Below, piece by piece: positions 1 to 11,924 of a DNA stretch of 64,000 nt (position 1 is its first letter; each line of letters begins with the position of its first letter). The DNA is from Undaria pinnatifida (Eukaryota; Sar; Phaeophyceae; Laminariales; Alariaceae): assembly GCA_012845835.1 (NCBI GenBank), contig JABAKD010000008.1, positions 5,564,775 to 5,628,774 of the forward strand, given 5' to 3'. A program made the translations under genes and the position numbers. A model generated the notes under the pieces. It was given only the letters and a program-made list of their open reading frames with translations, was not told the DNA's origin and searched no databases.

Positions 1-118
1 AGGACACACAACCCGTAATACGCGCGATCGGAGTATCACACACAGCTTGCAAAGACGAGTTTCGACAAAATATCCGATCTCACAGCTGGAGTGTATTTTC
101 ACTTTTATAATATATGGA
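1..118 (-). repeat. foldback/MITE family end, copy 1 (runs off left edge)
   Basis: Minus-orientation terminal block: GGACACACAACCCGTAATAC, CGCGCGATCGGAGTATCACA, GATCTCACAGCTGGAGTGTA, then TTATAATATA. The body lies to the left, outside the window. Confidence 0.75.
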
Positions 119-2189
119 ATCGAGTTTTCGTAATATATGTCTTGATGGGGGGCGAATTGGGCAAAGAAACTTATATCAATGTTCTTCTACAGTCTTCGGC
201 ATAGTGTCCACCAATTTTCACCTCGATCGAGTTATTTTATTTCTATAGGTCTAGTCTACGGATTTATGTATTTTTTAGGTTGAGAAAGTTGGTGCTATTG
301 AGTTTTTGCGGATAACTCGACGAGGTCGAGTCGGGAAAAATTTAAGCCTTGGAATTTTTCATATACTTTTCGTTTTCGCATGTGCAATGTGGTGTCAGGG
401 GTAGCGCGCTTCTAATTTTCAGGTCCTAGTTCGTAAGAGCGGTGGCGGGAGAGCTTTCTGAATTATTGTTTGTTTCTTGGCCGGCCAAACCTGTAACAGG
501 CTGATAAATGCCGTGTAACAGAACTTGACAAGAGTCTAGAGATAACTACTGTGCCCTTGTATCACGTCAAGCACGCGTGCCCCGTGTGTTTTCGACAAGT
601 AGGTGCGGTCTTGGTACTGTTGTAATGCATGCGATATTCGTTCGGTATGTCCGAAGGAAGGCTGTGAAGTGTCGCACACAGTCGCACAGTCTTGTGCGGC
701 AAAAATCGAAAAATAGGTGGATGGGATTTTTTCCGCGGGGATTGCAAAATATTTCCACGAGGGGCAGGCACAGCGATACGATGCATGACGGTGAGTTTCG
801 TACGCACGGGAAGAAGTGACCAACAATAGCACGAGTGTGGGTAAATAAAGCGTGTCATACGTACGCACGGGGTGGCATGTGACAGGTAGAAGGCAGTACC
901 GAATGAACACGGACCAAAACAGGAGTAGCCGTGGGTTGCACTGACGAGCAGGCATCGTAGACATCATCACAAGGCAAAGGGCTTCCAAGCCGTCAAGCCA
1001 AAGGTGGAGGAGGGTGGTCGGGAGTGTTTTTTGTCGGGGATCTAGTCTATGTATTGGGTGTAACTGCCGTGACGAACCGACGTCTCGACGACCGGCGAAC
1101 GTCTTTGGTTTCTCGTTGATAATAAAACATAAGACACGACGACCCCTTCTAGCCATGATCTTTATTGAGTGCTATTCATCTCGCCCGGTTGCTGCAGAAG
1201 ACCTGACAAGCCTCAGACTCTCGATTACCGTTGCTGTGTGTAGTGGATCGCCCTGCACTTTAAAACAAGCTTCATGGTGGGTTAGCGGAATCCGCATGTG
1301 GCAGTGTCGTGGGCTGCTAATGATAATCAAAAGGCGTGGCGAGCCGCATGCTCGTGAGTGTCGCTCAGAGGAATTACATAATGTTTAAAGGAGGTGGTCT
1401 GTGGTGCAAGACAAAGAAGAATTTAATGAAGAGCGAGGCGGGATACGATCACTCTCGGATACACGCTCTACGTGCCAAGGTCCTGACCGATTAACAACAA
1501 CGTTCCTTGGCGCTTGAACTAGTGGAGGTCGCTACGTCGCTACATACCCTATGCAAAACCGCCTGGAATCGCCCCCAGCCTTGATCTCAGTTCCCCCTCT
1601 CTTGATTTCACCTGGGGAGTGGCGGGGTCTGTGCTGCTGTGTTCTGGGGATATCTTGTCCTCGATATATGCTCGAAGCTCTTCAGTATACAGAGAGCGTG
1701 CAGTACGTCGACACACGGGTCGCTCGCATCCCGTGATACAAGCTAGTGTAGGTAACACCTGCTAATATGGTCTAATTCATTCTTATCTCCTTTCTTGGGA
1801 GCCTAGTCTGAGTCTTTAGTCTAATCAAATGAGAGCTAAACGTTTTGACCGGCAAAAAGAGACGTTGGTCTTGAACCACATGAACCAAACCTTTGGCTAG
1901 ACGCGGACTGGAATTCCTCGCCGACCTTTCCAAGCAGAACCGCGAGACTTCCTAGGTAGCGGCGGGTGATGTGTGTGAAGTCACCGTCGCGAGCGCCTGG
2001 CAGTGGTCTTCTTGAGATGGGCTTTATGGTCATCAGCCGCGGAGAAAAAGAAAGACCAAAAAATACTCTAGAAAAGCTAGGTTCAAACACCTCCGGCAAC
2101 CCGCGATCAAGAAAATATAGCCGTCTGAAGAACAACGCAACGTGAAGCGAACGTCTGAAGGGATTTAGGAAAACATTCATGTAGGTTGA
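119..2189. other. no gene recognised
   Basis: No exon with family similarity or convincing splice pairs. The minus-strand frame 536-1156 (206 codons) and the plus-strand frame 1014-1388 have no recognisable motifs and irregular composition. TAGTCTA motifs occur at 252, 1043 and 1817. Confidence 0.6.
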
Positions 2190-2339
2190 ATTTTACAACT
2201 GTGTGGCGCAATCAGTGCTTGCAAGTATTATATAATGCCCGATCGATAGCGTCCGAACACTACCAAGATGCACGAAAAAACTGGCCACCCCGACCCAAGG
2301 ACAAGATGGCACTACGTAGGTGCTTCGAATGGCAAACGT

Positions 2340-2357
2340 GGGGGGGGGGGGGGGGCG
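2340..2357 (+). repeat. poly-G tract
   Basis: Sixteen or more consecutive G with a single C at the end. A similar poly-C lies at 5193-5212. Confidence 0.9.
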
Positions 2358-3127
2358 GTACGATTGAAAAGTATACGGTATATCAAATGTGGCATTGATA
2401 TAGCAGTATCGGTGGACGCAAGAACAGCGATACACTACGACGAGTACATTGTACGTAAGAAGAGAAAACGGCATAGATTGTCCTACAGTAGTAGTGACAT
2501 CTTCCACCAACCGTCAAGACAAAGCTGTTACAAGAGCTTGTGTAGCGCGAGCAAGCATCAGTCATATAGTCTAATGTGATGAAAAATCGAAGGAAACCAG
2601 ACTGAAGTGGTGGGGGAGAACCCCATGCTTCATAGCCATGCTCCCTACGGCAGCTTCTAGTGATAGCGGCTGTACGATCGAGCGTGAAGAAATCGGATCA
2701 GATACAAATCGGTTTTCATGCGCAATCGAAGCGACGAATCTTCAACGGTTGCAATCAACCGATAACTTAAGATCTCCGGGAAAATGCATCCTTGAGGAAG
2801 TTTTTCTACTACAGTACAAAAACAAGCGCTTGTACCTCTACGGTCAGCGAGCATATAATGCCTTACCCAAATGGCACCCCACGCGCCTGCCAACGTTGGC
2901 AAAGATTCGAGCTTGCCAAGTCCAAAACAGCCAGACAAAAAACAAACGCGGGTTGCATGCCCCTTGCGGCTTTCTGCCATCGGCGGAACAGCAGCGTCCG
3001 TCGCAACGCTGTACTAACCGCATATCACGCACAAGGAGTGTACACCCAACCCTCATTAGATTATCTACCGCACGCAACAACGCTATTTAGAAAGGTGATG
3101 CAGAGCGTGTTGTTCTCGTCTACAACC

Positions 3128-3165
3128 CGCCGGTATCCTTGTCAAAGCTATCGGCGATGTCGACC
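3128..3165 (-). pseudogene. degenerate second copy of POMP terminal exon
   Basis: On the minus strand this reads VDIADSFDKDTGGL followed by a stop, close to the terminal exon at 3336-3386 but without a clean acceptor. The flanks of the two copies are also similar (about 150 bp each), so this is a local duplication of the gene's 3' end. Confidence 0.5.
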
Positions 3166-3335
3166 AAGAACTACCAAGCACGCAATAGAAAGCAAACGGT
3201 GACAGCGACACACAGGGGGGCGGAAGAAAGGCAGAGGACAGATGGCACGGAAATAGAAATCAAGTTTCCACAACGCTCTTTGCACAACACACAAAAGAGC
3301 CATTTGAGGCATCTTGTTGAGAGTGCTGTGTTCAT

Positions 3336-3386
3336 CTAAAGCCCGCAGGTATCCGTGTCAAAGCTGTAGGCGATGTCGACGCAGTA
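3336..3386 (-). CDS. POMP/adhesin-like gene, terminal exon 8
   Basis: A short last exon of 16 codons plus TAG. The acceptor is GGTTTACAG and the frame starts in phase 0: YCVDIAYSFDTDTCGL, then stop. The same C-terminal sequence (C-V-x-I-A-Y-S-F-D-x-D-T-C-G-L) occurs after each of the other two gene copies at 44145-44228 and 35352-35415, always downstream on the minus strand. That is why I accept such a small exon. An extra, more degenerate copy lies at 3128-3165. Whether a further exon lies between 3387 and 3806 cannot be settled by eye. Confidence 0.6.
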   Translation of the reverse strand, partial: YCVDIAYSFDTDTCGL

Positions 3387-3806
3387 CTGTAAACCACGCA
3401 ATCAATGCAGAGAGCGATGACAGCGGTACACGGAGAAGCGAAAGCGGTGCGGAGGGACGACAGCAAATAAACATAAACGAGTCGAGCGCGAGGTGGTGGG
3501 GGGGGGCAGCTAGAAATGGGCAGATACAACGTGTATGCAGTGTACACCAGGCGCTCGTACTTGGGTTAAAGAACTTCGAAAATTACAGCTTAAAGGAGGG
3601 GAAAAACCGGAAAAACAGCGAAGAAAACGCCAAGCATCATCAAGACACGTGTACGTTCTCCCTCGAATGTGGAGATCGATCGACCTATTCGTAGTCATGT
3701 AACCAAGCACTAACTATACTCTCACGTAAGACAAGGCAGACGAAGAGTATTCTTCTAGCGATATTGGGGTACATGCCACAAACACCCATACGCTCCTAAG
3801 GCTCAC

Positions 3807-3975
3807 GTTGGCTCTGTTGTCTTCGAAGATGGTGTCGTCTGGAAAGGCGATGGCGGGTAGTCTGTACTCCCGACCGTTTGTTTCCTCGAACGTATCATAA
3901 TAAAGGTCCAAGGGGTTGAAGATCCCGGCAGCCCTGTTGGCCTTATTATTTGTGAACGTGGTCGACCCTTCGAGC
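3807..3975 (-). CDS. POMP/adhesin-like gene, exon 7
   Basis: A 169-bp exon, phase 2 to phase 0. The acceptor is TTCACAG before GCTCGAAGGG and the donor is GTGAGC (3801-3806). The peptide is (T)LEGSTTFTNNKANRAAG, then IFNPLDLYYDTF, and it ends FPDDTIFEDNRAN. The two F-x-N-N/D-x-A motifs are diagnostic of POMP repeats. Three copies exist in the window: this one, 44623-44800 (178 bp, open) and 35818-35989 (two stop codons). Conservation of both splice borders across copies supports the exon limits. Confidence 0.82.
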
Positions 3976-4580
3976 CTGTGAAAGAACCCCAGGCATGCAG
4001 GAGGAAACGAAAAGAGGATATCGGTTCGCCAGTGAATATATTTACGTCGTTGGAGCACGCAAGAATCACCCCAGTATTGATTTCGTGGGATCAGTTTGTT
4101 GATGGCTCTGGCGAAAACGCCACTCATCAGCAGGGGTAAAATAACGAGAGATTTTTGTTGCGCGACAATTTGGGTCAGATACAGAAAACAAATCCTATTA
4201 GAAAAAGCACATGTTCCGCCGCAGTTCATAAACACAGGCGATGAGTGATTGGTGTGTTGTATATTTTCGCCACCGTGGCTTCAAGGCAGTCCCATTGCAG
4301 GAGACAGGATATATCGTGCTGAGCCGGGAATACTTCTTCCAAGGGCAGCTACACACTACCAAACCTTGCAGGTGTTATTATTGCGGGCAACCCGGGCATC
4401 AGCACACTCAGCTAAAACAAATCATGCAGAAGGAAACCCCGGGCCGGCCTGGAAAATTCTTCAAGCTCTTGGTTTGGAAGTTCCATGACAACCCTCTCGG
4501 CCTAGATTTTCCTAGTTACTACATGAAGGGTGTCGTTCCACGCGCTAGCGGACGGCACATGCTACAATTATAGCTCTCAC

Positions 4581-4720
4581 GTCATGTCTCCACCATCGAA
4601 GTTATAGAGTGCCCCTCCGCTTCCACCATCGCCCGTGCTTGACGCGACATTTCCGTCGAACAGGCTGCCAGCCTTGAACGCCACGTCACCACCATAGTTC
4701 GCGACGGCTCCACCATATTG
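4581..4720 (-). CDS. POMP/adhesin-like gene, exon 6
   Basis: A 140-bp exon starting in phase 0 and ending in phase 2. The acceptor is CCGGCCAG before CAATATGG and the donor is GTGAGA (4575-4580). The peptide begins QYGGAVANYGGDVAFKAG, continues SLFDGNVASS, and ends GSGGALYNFDGGDM. Two GGA(V/L)-x-N turns flank an F-x-x-N strand. The two leftover bases (AC) join the first G of exon 7 to make a Thr codon, so the phases of this exon and the next agree exactly. The paralogue at 45155-45296 is 142 bp and frameshifted in the TGD/GG region. Confidence 0.8.
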
Positions 4721-4900
4721 CTGGCCGGGGAATGGTGGGGGGGACGAAGCATTGCGGCATCGGCATCGGCAACATCGTCGGCAATTTTTCGTCGGCAGCA
4801 AGATGATAAACCCCAAATGGCCTTAACCCTGCTGCTACTACTGCTGCTGTTACTGCGAAAAGTATCCCATGTTCACATTCCAAAGAGTGTACAATTGTAT

Positions 4901-5162
4901 GAGACGCGTGCTACAATAGAGGTGCACCACTTTTTGTCTTGATGCTACTCCTCAAATCGGGAGCTTAAGACCTCTCCCACAAACTGATTTGGAGAAAAAC
5001 TGAAACTGATACCGGATGAAAAATCCCATGGCCTAGGTATTCAACGAGAATCAGACAAAACACAATGGCGTCTTTTCCGATAATTTTGGGTTGAGGACCC
5101 CGGTCATTCAGAAAGCATTCATTTCAGGCGAAAAGCGGCACCTCTATCGTAGCACGCGTCTC
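4901..5162. mobile_element. MITE with GAGACGCGTGCTAC inverted ends, copy 1
   Basis: 262 bp with terminal inverted repeats. The left starts GAGACGCGTGCTACAATAGA and the reverse complement of the right starts GAGACGCGTGCTACGATAGA; about 25 bp match with one difference. The interior has GGTCATTCAGAAAGCATTC at 5101-5119, the unexpanded form of the site carrying a satellite in copy 2. It lies between POMP exons 6 and 5. Confidence 0.75.
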
Positions 5163-5659
5163 TGTCCCCAAACACGCGGGGGCACTCCTAACTCCCCCCC
5201 CCCCCCCCCCCCTGCCGTCATGGCATGCCTCAGCAAGACGAAAACACGGAGCTGGCCCATAGATATAGCAGCGGTGTGTCTGCGTGAGGTGCGCGCATAT
5301 AAGGAGCGGAGCAGAAAACTGTCTCACATTGAAACCACGGTCGCCACCCCGGTCCCGCCGTAAATAGATGCTGCCTTCTCTATTGTTCGAACGCGCGTCA
5401 TGCTTGGAAGCATCGATTTCCCTGCTATTTCCCCGTCGACCCTCTATCCACGCCGGGAGGAATCGACCTTAAGTGGGTATGCTGAACCCTCTGTTTCATT
5501 GAAAATGAAAGCACGTACGGAGGGCGAGAAGGGATGGCACCTGCGACCACCGCTCGTACAGAAGGCCGCTGAGTGTAAACCTTCCTGCGGGTTGAGCTGG
5601 AACGTGAAGTTGATTACTACAAATCTTATAAAGCATGAAGACCATGAACCAAATCTCAC

Positions 5660-5743
5660 GTTCCAGGCCTTATTCTCCTCGAAGGTGGCAAAGCTGTTGA
5701 ACACGAACGTGGCCCACCTCTCCTGATAAATGGCGCCTCCATC
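5660..5743 (-). CDS. POMP/adhesin-like gene, exon 5
   Basis: A 28-codon phase-0 exon. The acceptor is ATCGCAG before GATGGAGG and the donor is GTGAGA (5654-5659). The peptide reads DGGAIYQERWATFVFNSF and ends ATFEENKAWN, an exact POMP-style F-x-x-N-x-A-x-N ending. The paralogous exon at 45951-46034 also has 84 bp and stays open, which strengthens the exon call. The sense strand of an apparent 137-codon plus-strand frame here is antisense to this exon and its intron, so it is not annotated. Confidence 0.8.
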
Positions 5744-6519
5744 CTGCGATTACATCAGCGGCAAGATCAGCAGCACAATGAAGAATGGAAACCGGATGCA
5801 AAACGTCAAACCTAAACGCACTACAAAAGCGCCACTCAAGGAAGAAGTGTGGATTGATCCGATCAGAAAAGATGCTACGACAGGAAAAAAAATACATGGA
5901 TTCATCATAATTAACGTACTGCTTGGTACACACGAATACTGGTTCCCTACGCCATGTTCTGCTCCTACGCAGCGAGACTACTGCAACACAACACGCCAGA
6001 ACAATTGGGGGGAAATATGGAAAATCGAAAACCTGGATTTATTGTGCGTGACAATTGGGATGGTTGTCGGTGATATGCACATGCTGTTAGAGGGGGATTT
6101 CGGCTATGCTTTGAACTCTGCCCCAATGGTTGAGTGGTATTGATTGATGCTTGCAGCTACAAGCGGAGAACTTCTAGCAAAACCAAAATTTTTGTAAGGT
6201 ACCAGGTGTATTGTTTGAGGTGGGACGAAGTGAGGGGCGTTTTCGATATTTAAAATTTTGTACTTTTATTTGGGGATTACATTGTGAGATCCATTAACAG
6301 CTGATCAGAGTCGAGGAAGGGAAGGACAAGTTTGGGCTTAGGTTTTTATTTTTCGAATTCGGAGTATAGTGCTCGTTTTGGCCGTTGGACTTTAAAATCA
6401 GATATTTGAACAGTGGTTCTGGGTCATCTCCATGAATGTTGATTATTGGTATATTCGGGGAGATTTTACAGGGATCATGGTACACGCGAGCGGAAGCGCT
6501 GTACAGAGGTTCTTCGAAA

Positions 6520-8850
6520 AATACGTCAGCCAACTCGAAGGGCGTATCCGAGAAGGTGTTTGGCTTCTACAAACGCCTCAAGGAGATGTATGTGGAATGG
6601 AAGAGGATGTTTAACTCGCAGTACATCAAGGACGAGGAAGGTAGATTGCTGCGGGACAACGCCCTCATCCGGAAGAGGTGGGTGATGTGCTTTCATAACT
6701 ATAGCTTGACTCCAAGTCGCCGACCCTTGATCCGAGCATTGTGGGCAAACTAAAGACGTGGTCTCCGTGCAGGCCACTGTACAATGTTCCGGCTAGGTAC
6801 GAGGTGGAGGGGCGATCCGTGCGCTGGTGAATCGAAATGTGGTAGGGTCTGATGACCTCCCCGCTGAGTTCCTGAAGGTCTTGGCCGACGACGGAGAATT
6901 GGACACGGTCCCAAGGAACGTTCCACGAAATCATCGTCGCTGTGTGGAGGGGAGATGGCGTGCCGCAACAACGGAACGATGCAACGGTCAAGGTGCTGCA
7001 CAAGAAGAAAAATCGGACGGAGTGCGTCAATTACCGTGACTTCTTCCTCGTAGCCCACGCCCGTCCAAAGTACGCCTCAAAGTCATCGCGGGTCGTCTTA
7101 GCGGCTACTGCGATGCTCGGATCAGTTCGACGTGGGGTAAGGTCTCAGGCAAGGGAGGTGCGTGCTCGCACCACTGCTGCCCAACATGTTTTTCATGGCG
7201 GTACTGCGTGTGGCCGAGTACGCCGACCACGCGGGCATCGTATCGCGATCAACAGAAAGACTGGAGAGGATTATCACGGTGATCGTGATTGCGTGCTCGG
7301 CGCTAGGGTTTACGGTCTCCGAGGCCAAAACGGAGACCATGTGTCCTCAGGCCAAAGGTGGGGGGGCGTGTCGTCCACCATCAATGCAGCCGGCGAGGAA
7401 TACAAACAAAGGATCGAGTTTTTGTACTTGAGCGGGGCTATCAGCGCAGACAGAACACTCGGTGTCGAGATTACGCGGCGTCTTCAGAGAGCCTGGGTGT
7501 GCGTCCAGCGGTACAAGATGGAAATATATGATCGCCCAGGTGTGCGCTTACGGCTTAAGGTGAGGATGCTGAGCGCCTGGGTGATCGAGGCACTACTCTA
7601 TGGATGCGTGACGTGGAGCCCGAACAAGGCTGACAATGACACGGCTACGACGGCTTCACCATTCCATGCTTCTCCGATGCCTCGGATGGTGGAAACGGAA
7701 GCGCGATGACCGCACCCTCTCGTACGCCGACGAGCTTGTCAGTACAGCTTTCGAGGGCATAGAGGCGACAGTCCGTAAACGGAGGATGTTATTTGCGGGA
7801 TTCGTAGCATGTGTGGGGCATGAGCGTCTGCCACAAAGGGTGATGTTGGGGGGGTTGGTTGGAGGTAAGGGCTACACAGGAGGGCAAGAGAAGTACTGGA
7901 TGGTGCGCCTGGAGGAGGACATGTCGGTTTTGGGGTTAAGTTCGAAGGGTGGCTAAAGGCTGCACAGAAGGCGGGCAGATGGTTCCGACGGGTCGAGGAG
8001 GGAACAGAGTCATTGACGCGGAAATCATGATGCGGAGAGCAGTAGAGCGGCAGAGGGACACGCGAAGACCGCGGCAGTGCCACGCCCACCGTCGGCATCT
8101 CTAAACGGCGGGAGGGAGGGGGGGGCGGGGGGGTGAGGGGGAAAGGAGGGGTGTCAAAAGACTGGAGTTCGGGTCTGGCCATCATCGTCTTGACATTTGT
8201 GGGCCTTCCAATGGCCGTAAGAAACTAGCGTAAGGCCACACGGACTTCTTCACCGTGTTGTTGTGTTCTCCCCCCAGCGCTATTAGTGCACTTGATACCA
8301 TCTATATGCCCAATGCCATCTTAGTCAGTTCCTAGGGTCTGCTAGTATGATATTCCATTTACTTTCCTTGCGTCCCCTTCTTTATTGGCTTGTTTTATTT
8401 TCTTGTCTCCTTTTTTTCTTCACATTTTCCGACCGATTTGAGTCTGTCGTGCGTATGCGTAGTGATAGGTACTACGTGTAATATATACGTGGTAGCTTAT
8501 TCCGTTTTTGCTGGCTTAGACCGGACGCGTATTTTCTTGTTGGTTTCGTTCGTTGACGATGTGTAGCTGGCTTTAGTTCGCTACACTCCCCCGCTGGCGA
8601 GTGTACGCAACGTATTACATACCTACCTATGTTTTATTTTCGTTGGTTCGTTTTCCACTTACAATCAATCTCATTCTTCTTTTTTTCCTTTCTTTGCGGA
8701 TGCATGAATTGCTTCAGCTATGATATATGCGCGTACAGCTTTTGGTTTGTTTGTGTTTTTTTTCTCCTGGGGTATCTTTCCACTCCAGAGTGGCTGGAGC
8801 ATGTCCTGTGACCACGGACTTGATTATGCGAGTTAATGTGAAAACAAGAA
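6520..8850 (+). mobile_element. LINE retrotransposon, decayed copy A (RT to 3' tail)
   Basis: Broken reading frames on the plus strand give pieces of a non-LTR reverse-transcriptase polyprotein in the expected order. At 6570-6690 there is KRLKEMYVEWKRMFNSQYI..; at 6830-7040 DDLPAEFLKVLADDGELDT and VLHKKKNRTECVNYRDFFLV; at 7160-7330 LAPLLPNMFFMAVLRVAEYA and SALGFTVSEAKTE; at 7400-7700 LGVEITRRLQRAWVCVQRYK; at 7740-7930 a C-terminal LFAGFVACVG..LPQRVM..GG segment. The RT core between the N-terminal part and FFMAVLRV has been deleted, and the catalytic Y-A-D-D reads Y-A-D-H. A G-rich tract (8100-8145) and a long 3' UTR follow. The end is GTTAATGTGAAAAC at about 8850. It lies in the intron between POMP exons 5 and 4. 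Confidence 0.8.
8100..8145 (+). other. G-rich tract at LINE ORF/3' UTR junction (copy A)
   Basis: Several runs of 3 to 8 G in under 50 bp on the coding strand, directly after the ORF remnant. The same position is G-rich in copies F (29390-29600, as C-rich on plus) and G (53330-53497). Potential G-quadruplex. Confidence 0.6.
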
Positions 8851-8859
8851 CTGTGGTAA

Positions 8860-10300
8860 AATGGCTAGGGTAAGGGGCACAGAATCTCTCCTGCAGGTTA
8901 GCCTATTTGACCAGGTCTTTGCAGTTGCGAGCGTGTGTTCGTAGCTCACAGAACGAGATCAGTTTAAACAGTCACGTCCCGATGGAAGACTAGTCACTAA
9001 ACCGGTGGGCTTCCGCCCATCGATCGCCCATGAATCCAAGTAAGATAGACCTACGGGTATTTCTCAAAACCCTGTGCTCAGGTAATTGCCGACCGTTCAA
9101 AGCAATACCACAGCAACTGCAATATGCATTTCTGCCGCAGCAGTGCAAGGAGCATATCGATTTCTGCATTTTGCATCTGCTCGTTTTAATTGAGACCATG
9201 TTAGCAAGGTGTCGCGTCGCGTCAATGTACAAGGCAGGAAGGACGTTGGTTGATGCTTGCAGCACGATACGGACGCGACGTAGATTAGGTAGTGTTCGTG
9301 TGGCATATTGACATGTCGGGATGACACACGATGGATGGCGTGTACCGAGTCTGCACATTGAGTCTTCCGTGGGCGTTCCGGTAGGTAGAGCATATCGATG
9401 AGGTTCTCTAAGTTGCGATAACACAATGCATATCTAGTTTAGGCCAAGGGGCCTCAAAGCCTCTGCACCTCTCCTCCGCCCCGCGGCATACGTCCGATCA
9501 AAGCTATAAACCCAGTCCAACACGTGACCTACATCGTTGTTTGATTACGTAGTTCTTGTCGCGCCAGCACGTCAAGTCGACGCAAGACGAAGGGGACGCA
9601 AGACGAAGGGGTCAGATTGGAGGCGACACGCAGAACAAAGTTGAGTCGCGAGTTAAACACGTGGTTTTTTTCTCGCCCACCCGCCCCTTCCATTTCTAAG
9701 GCTTGCGGAACGAAATCACCACGTAATATACACGATTCTGGAATCAGGGACAGGAACCAACATAGTACCGACATGGTGCCGACACCCAGCCTGCATAAAC
9801 GTTCTAGCAGGGGAGTCGAGTGGAGGGGTCCAACGGCAATCATTGTAGCACGGTCTTGAGAGGCTCAGCGGATTCATTCTGCAGCCGGACCAGTCGCGGT
9901 CAAGTACGAGGAGTGTGGGACTATTTGGGGTGTCGACAGGTTAATACTATGTTTCCCGTCCGGCGTAGCATTATTATACCATAGAAGGGCATGGCCGTTG
10001 AGTGCGCAACGCACGTAGGAGCTGTCTCTCTTGCGTCCTCGCACATACATGTATATACGGCAATCACCCCCGATTTGAAGGATGTTCAATAAAACCAAGC
10101 GATAAGCTCAAGTGCTCGCGACCGTCACAGCGTTCATGGTTAACACAACAAATACGCAGGTAAACGTTGCTGACATACCTGGTATTGCGCAGCCGAGGGA
10201 TCACTTGAGGACATAGCCTCATGCGAGGAATACGTACGCTACGTACTGCGTAGTAATTGGCCGGTTGCAGCGGCGAGACAGACATACGTGCAAAATTATT
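8860..10300. other. intronic/intergenic, nothing recognised
   Basis: Lies within the proposed intron 4 of the POMP gene. Several short frames exist on both strands but none carries a known motif. A 16-bp duplication at 9580 is the only structured feature. Confidence 0.55.
9580..9611 (+). repeat. 16-bp tandem duplication
   Basis: ACGCAAGACGAAGGGG occurs twice in a row. Confidence 0.9.
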
Positions 10301-10307
10301 CACTCAC

Positions 10308-10400
10308 CCTGCCGGCATTTCGTGCGAAGTAGGCCTCGCCGTCAACCACTACGTCCCCGCGGTTGTAGATGCCACCACCCGCGCCATCGCCGGCATCAAA
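10308..10400 (-). CDS. POMP/adhesin-like gene, exon 4
   Basis: A 31-codon phase-0 exon between an acceptor GTTATAG and a donor GTGAGT (10302-10307). The peptide FDAGDGAGGGIYNRGDVV continues VDGEAYFARNAGR. It is the classic G-G-G-I-Y-N-x-G POMP turn followed by an A-x-F strand. The paralogue at 46922-47018 has 97 bp instead of 93. The intron that follows (5744-10307) holds the LINE copy at 6.5-8.85 kb; the corresponding paralogous intron is only about 0.9 kb. Confidence 0.78.
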
Positions 10401-10826
10401 CTATAACCGTTTCACCGGCTCGAAGCGAAAAATTGGCACCGAGCGAGGCACAACTGGGTTACTTCACAACATGTGTATCACGAGCACGTCATCACACGGG
10501 TCTGGGGTGACGAGAGAGCCACACAATATTATTTATCGGGTACACCACAAGGGAAGTCACCAGGCACGTTTTCCCGTATTACACAGTAGATGTCCGTGCG
10601 ATTCCTCATAGGAATCTTTGTCTCATGGACCGGCGCAGTCAGGTCGCCCGCAAAACGTTGCACCGCAACCAATGCGACCGAGAGGTCGATGCGTAGTTCC
10701 AAGGATCGAATCCCGCGGTGAGCACGTTTTTTCGCCCTTTTTCTTTCTGTCAGAGATACACTAAAACGCCTAAGCTAGCAGTGGGCACGAAATGCGTGTG
10801 ACAGGTCTATCATCCCGTACACTTAC

Positions 10827-11024
10827 GTACACGTAGGCATCGTTGTCAATCATGGTCAGCTTCTCCATGAAGTGCATCGTGCCCTTAACATGGTGATGCA
10901 CTGCACCACCGTTCCCGGAGCTTGCGCTGTACACCCATTCGCCATCCTCGTTAACCGAATCCCCAGATACCTGCTGGTTGTAACAGCTCGAAAACGTGAC
11001 ATCCTTCTTGAAGGTAAGGTTTCC
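10827..11024 (-). CDS. POMP/adhesin-like gene, exon 3
   Basis: A 66-codon phase-0 exon. The acceptor is AAAACAG before GGAAACCTTACC and the donor is GTAAGT (10821-10826). The peptide starts GNLTFKKDVTFSSCYN and contains GGAVHHHVKGTMHFMEKL followed by TMIDNDAYVY. The T-F-K-x-D-V-T-F-S-S-C segment and the GGAV repeat match POMP-type beta-helix repeats. The paralogous exon at 47980-48179 is recognisably the same but carries a TAG codon and a 2-bp length change, so the copy here is the intact one. Confidence 0.78.
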
Positions 11025-11159
11025 CTGTTTTATGCCGGGTGCGTGGGTGGACAGGCAAAATTGATTGCGTTAGGGATATTGTCGCTAGAACGTAGCTGCG
11101 ATACAGAGTGGCTAAGCGATAGTGATGGCGTTCTGGCTACGGAGTAGTGGTCCTTCTAC

Positions 11160-11360
11160 AGGTATAGCGCCGGCATGTGCCAGCCGGAAATACCGACACT
11201 ATAGCAGCAACCGGTACTTCTACTCCTCATACCACGTCTACTGAAGTGCTCCATGAATGCCAAGATATTCCACACGCATTTTAGCGGAAAACTGGCACCA
11301 CTCTCAACCTGCTCGATAGAGGGGCCATTATTGTATCTTGCTTTCAGGACGAAGCTGCGA
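11160..11360 (+). repeat. sequence similar to 14.75-14.96 kb
   Basis: Both contain GCCGGCA(T/C)G(T/C)GCCAGCCGGAAA and later ACTGGCACCACT..CTCAAC about 150 bp apart. It lies in intron 2 of the POMP gene (partner in intron 1), so it is probably an old dispersed repeat. Confidence 0.45.
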
Positions 11361-11924
11361 TATACAGCCCGTGAAGAGGGTTGGGCACAAGAGCAAATAC
11401 GATACTCTTGCCCTTGGCTAAAGACGTCAAGGCCGTCTCGCTGGAATTAATCCGGCATCGCCTTGCACGCATGGAGATACTATTCGGAGCGCAAGCAGAG
11501 AACGGGACATATGTCCCTCCAAGATAGGAGTGCTCGTTCGCCATGCTGATGTACAACACCAACCAAAATCTCTAGCCTGTCTGGGTGCGGCCCACTAGCA
11601 ATTTAATGCATGTCAATGAATACAGCCGGTGTTGGTAAACGGGAAAAGGCAACAACGCATAGTAACTACTAATTAATATTAATAATCAGACTGGTCACCG
11701 CGCGGTAAGGGTGAAGCGGATTCTAAGAAATCTCTGAGCTCCGACTATGAGGATCTCATTATCAACATCGTCACTATCATCATCCGAACCATGACTTCGA
11801 AGGCATTCAATCGCGCAACCCGACCAACATATATGTATGCGCTAGTTCTATTAATGACAAAGTCTACATCTGCTCGTAAAAGTATCGGGCTAGCCTAACC
11901 GGCGGTTCCTCGCTTGAGTAGCTG

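Larger units (their letters stand above)
2190..4240. repeat. 3'-flank segmental duplicate (partner at 34.4-36.3 kb)
   Basis: Patchy similarity links this stretch to 34.4-36.3 kb. Both contain a 'TATCAAATGTGGC' segment, a block before the terminal exon ending CATTTAGAA..CTTGCAGAGCG-like sequence, the terminal exon itself, and exon 7 with its intron. A third relative is at 44.1-44.8 kb. The arrangement indicates duplication of the 3' half of the POMP gene plus downstream flank, not shared coding constraint alone. Confidence 0.5.

Noticed and set aside
4040-4075. CSNDVN-type peptide upstream of POMP exon 7, seen in two copies and more weakly in the third
   Set aside because: Similarity extends through intron sequence and no donor site follows it, so shared descent of the intron is the simpler explanation.
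5730-6143. 137-codon plus-strand frame
   Set aside because: Starts antisense to POMP exon 5 and runs through its intron. No motif and no paralogous conservation of the frame at 46.0 kb.
10640-10720. tRNA-like boxes (GCGACCGAGAGG and GGATCGAATCCC)
   Set aside because: The boxes are only about 30 bp apart and no acceptor stem closes.
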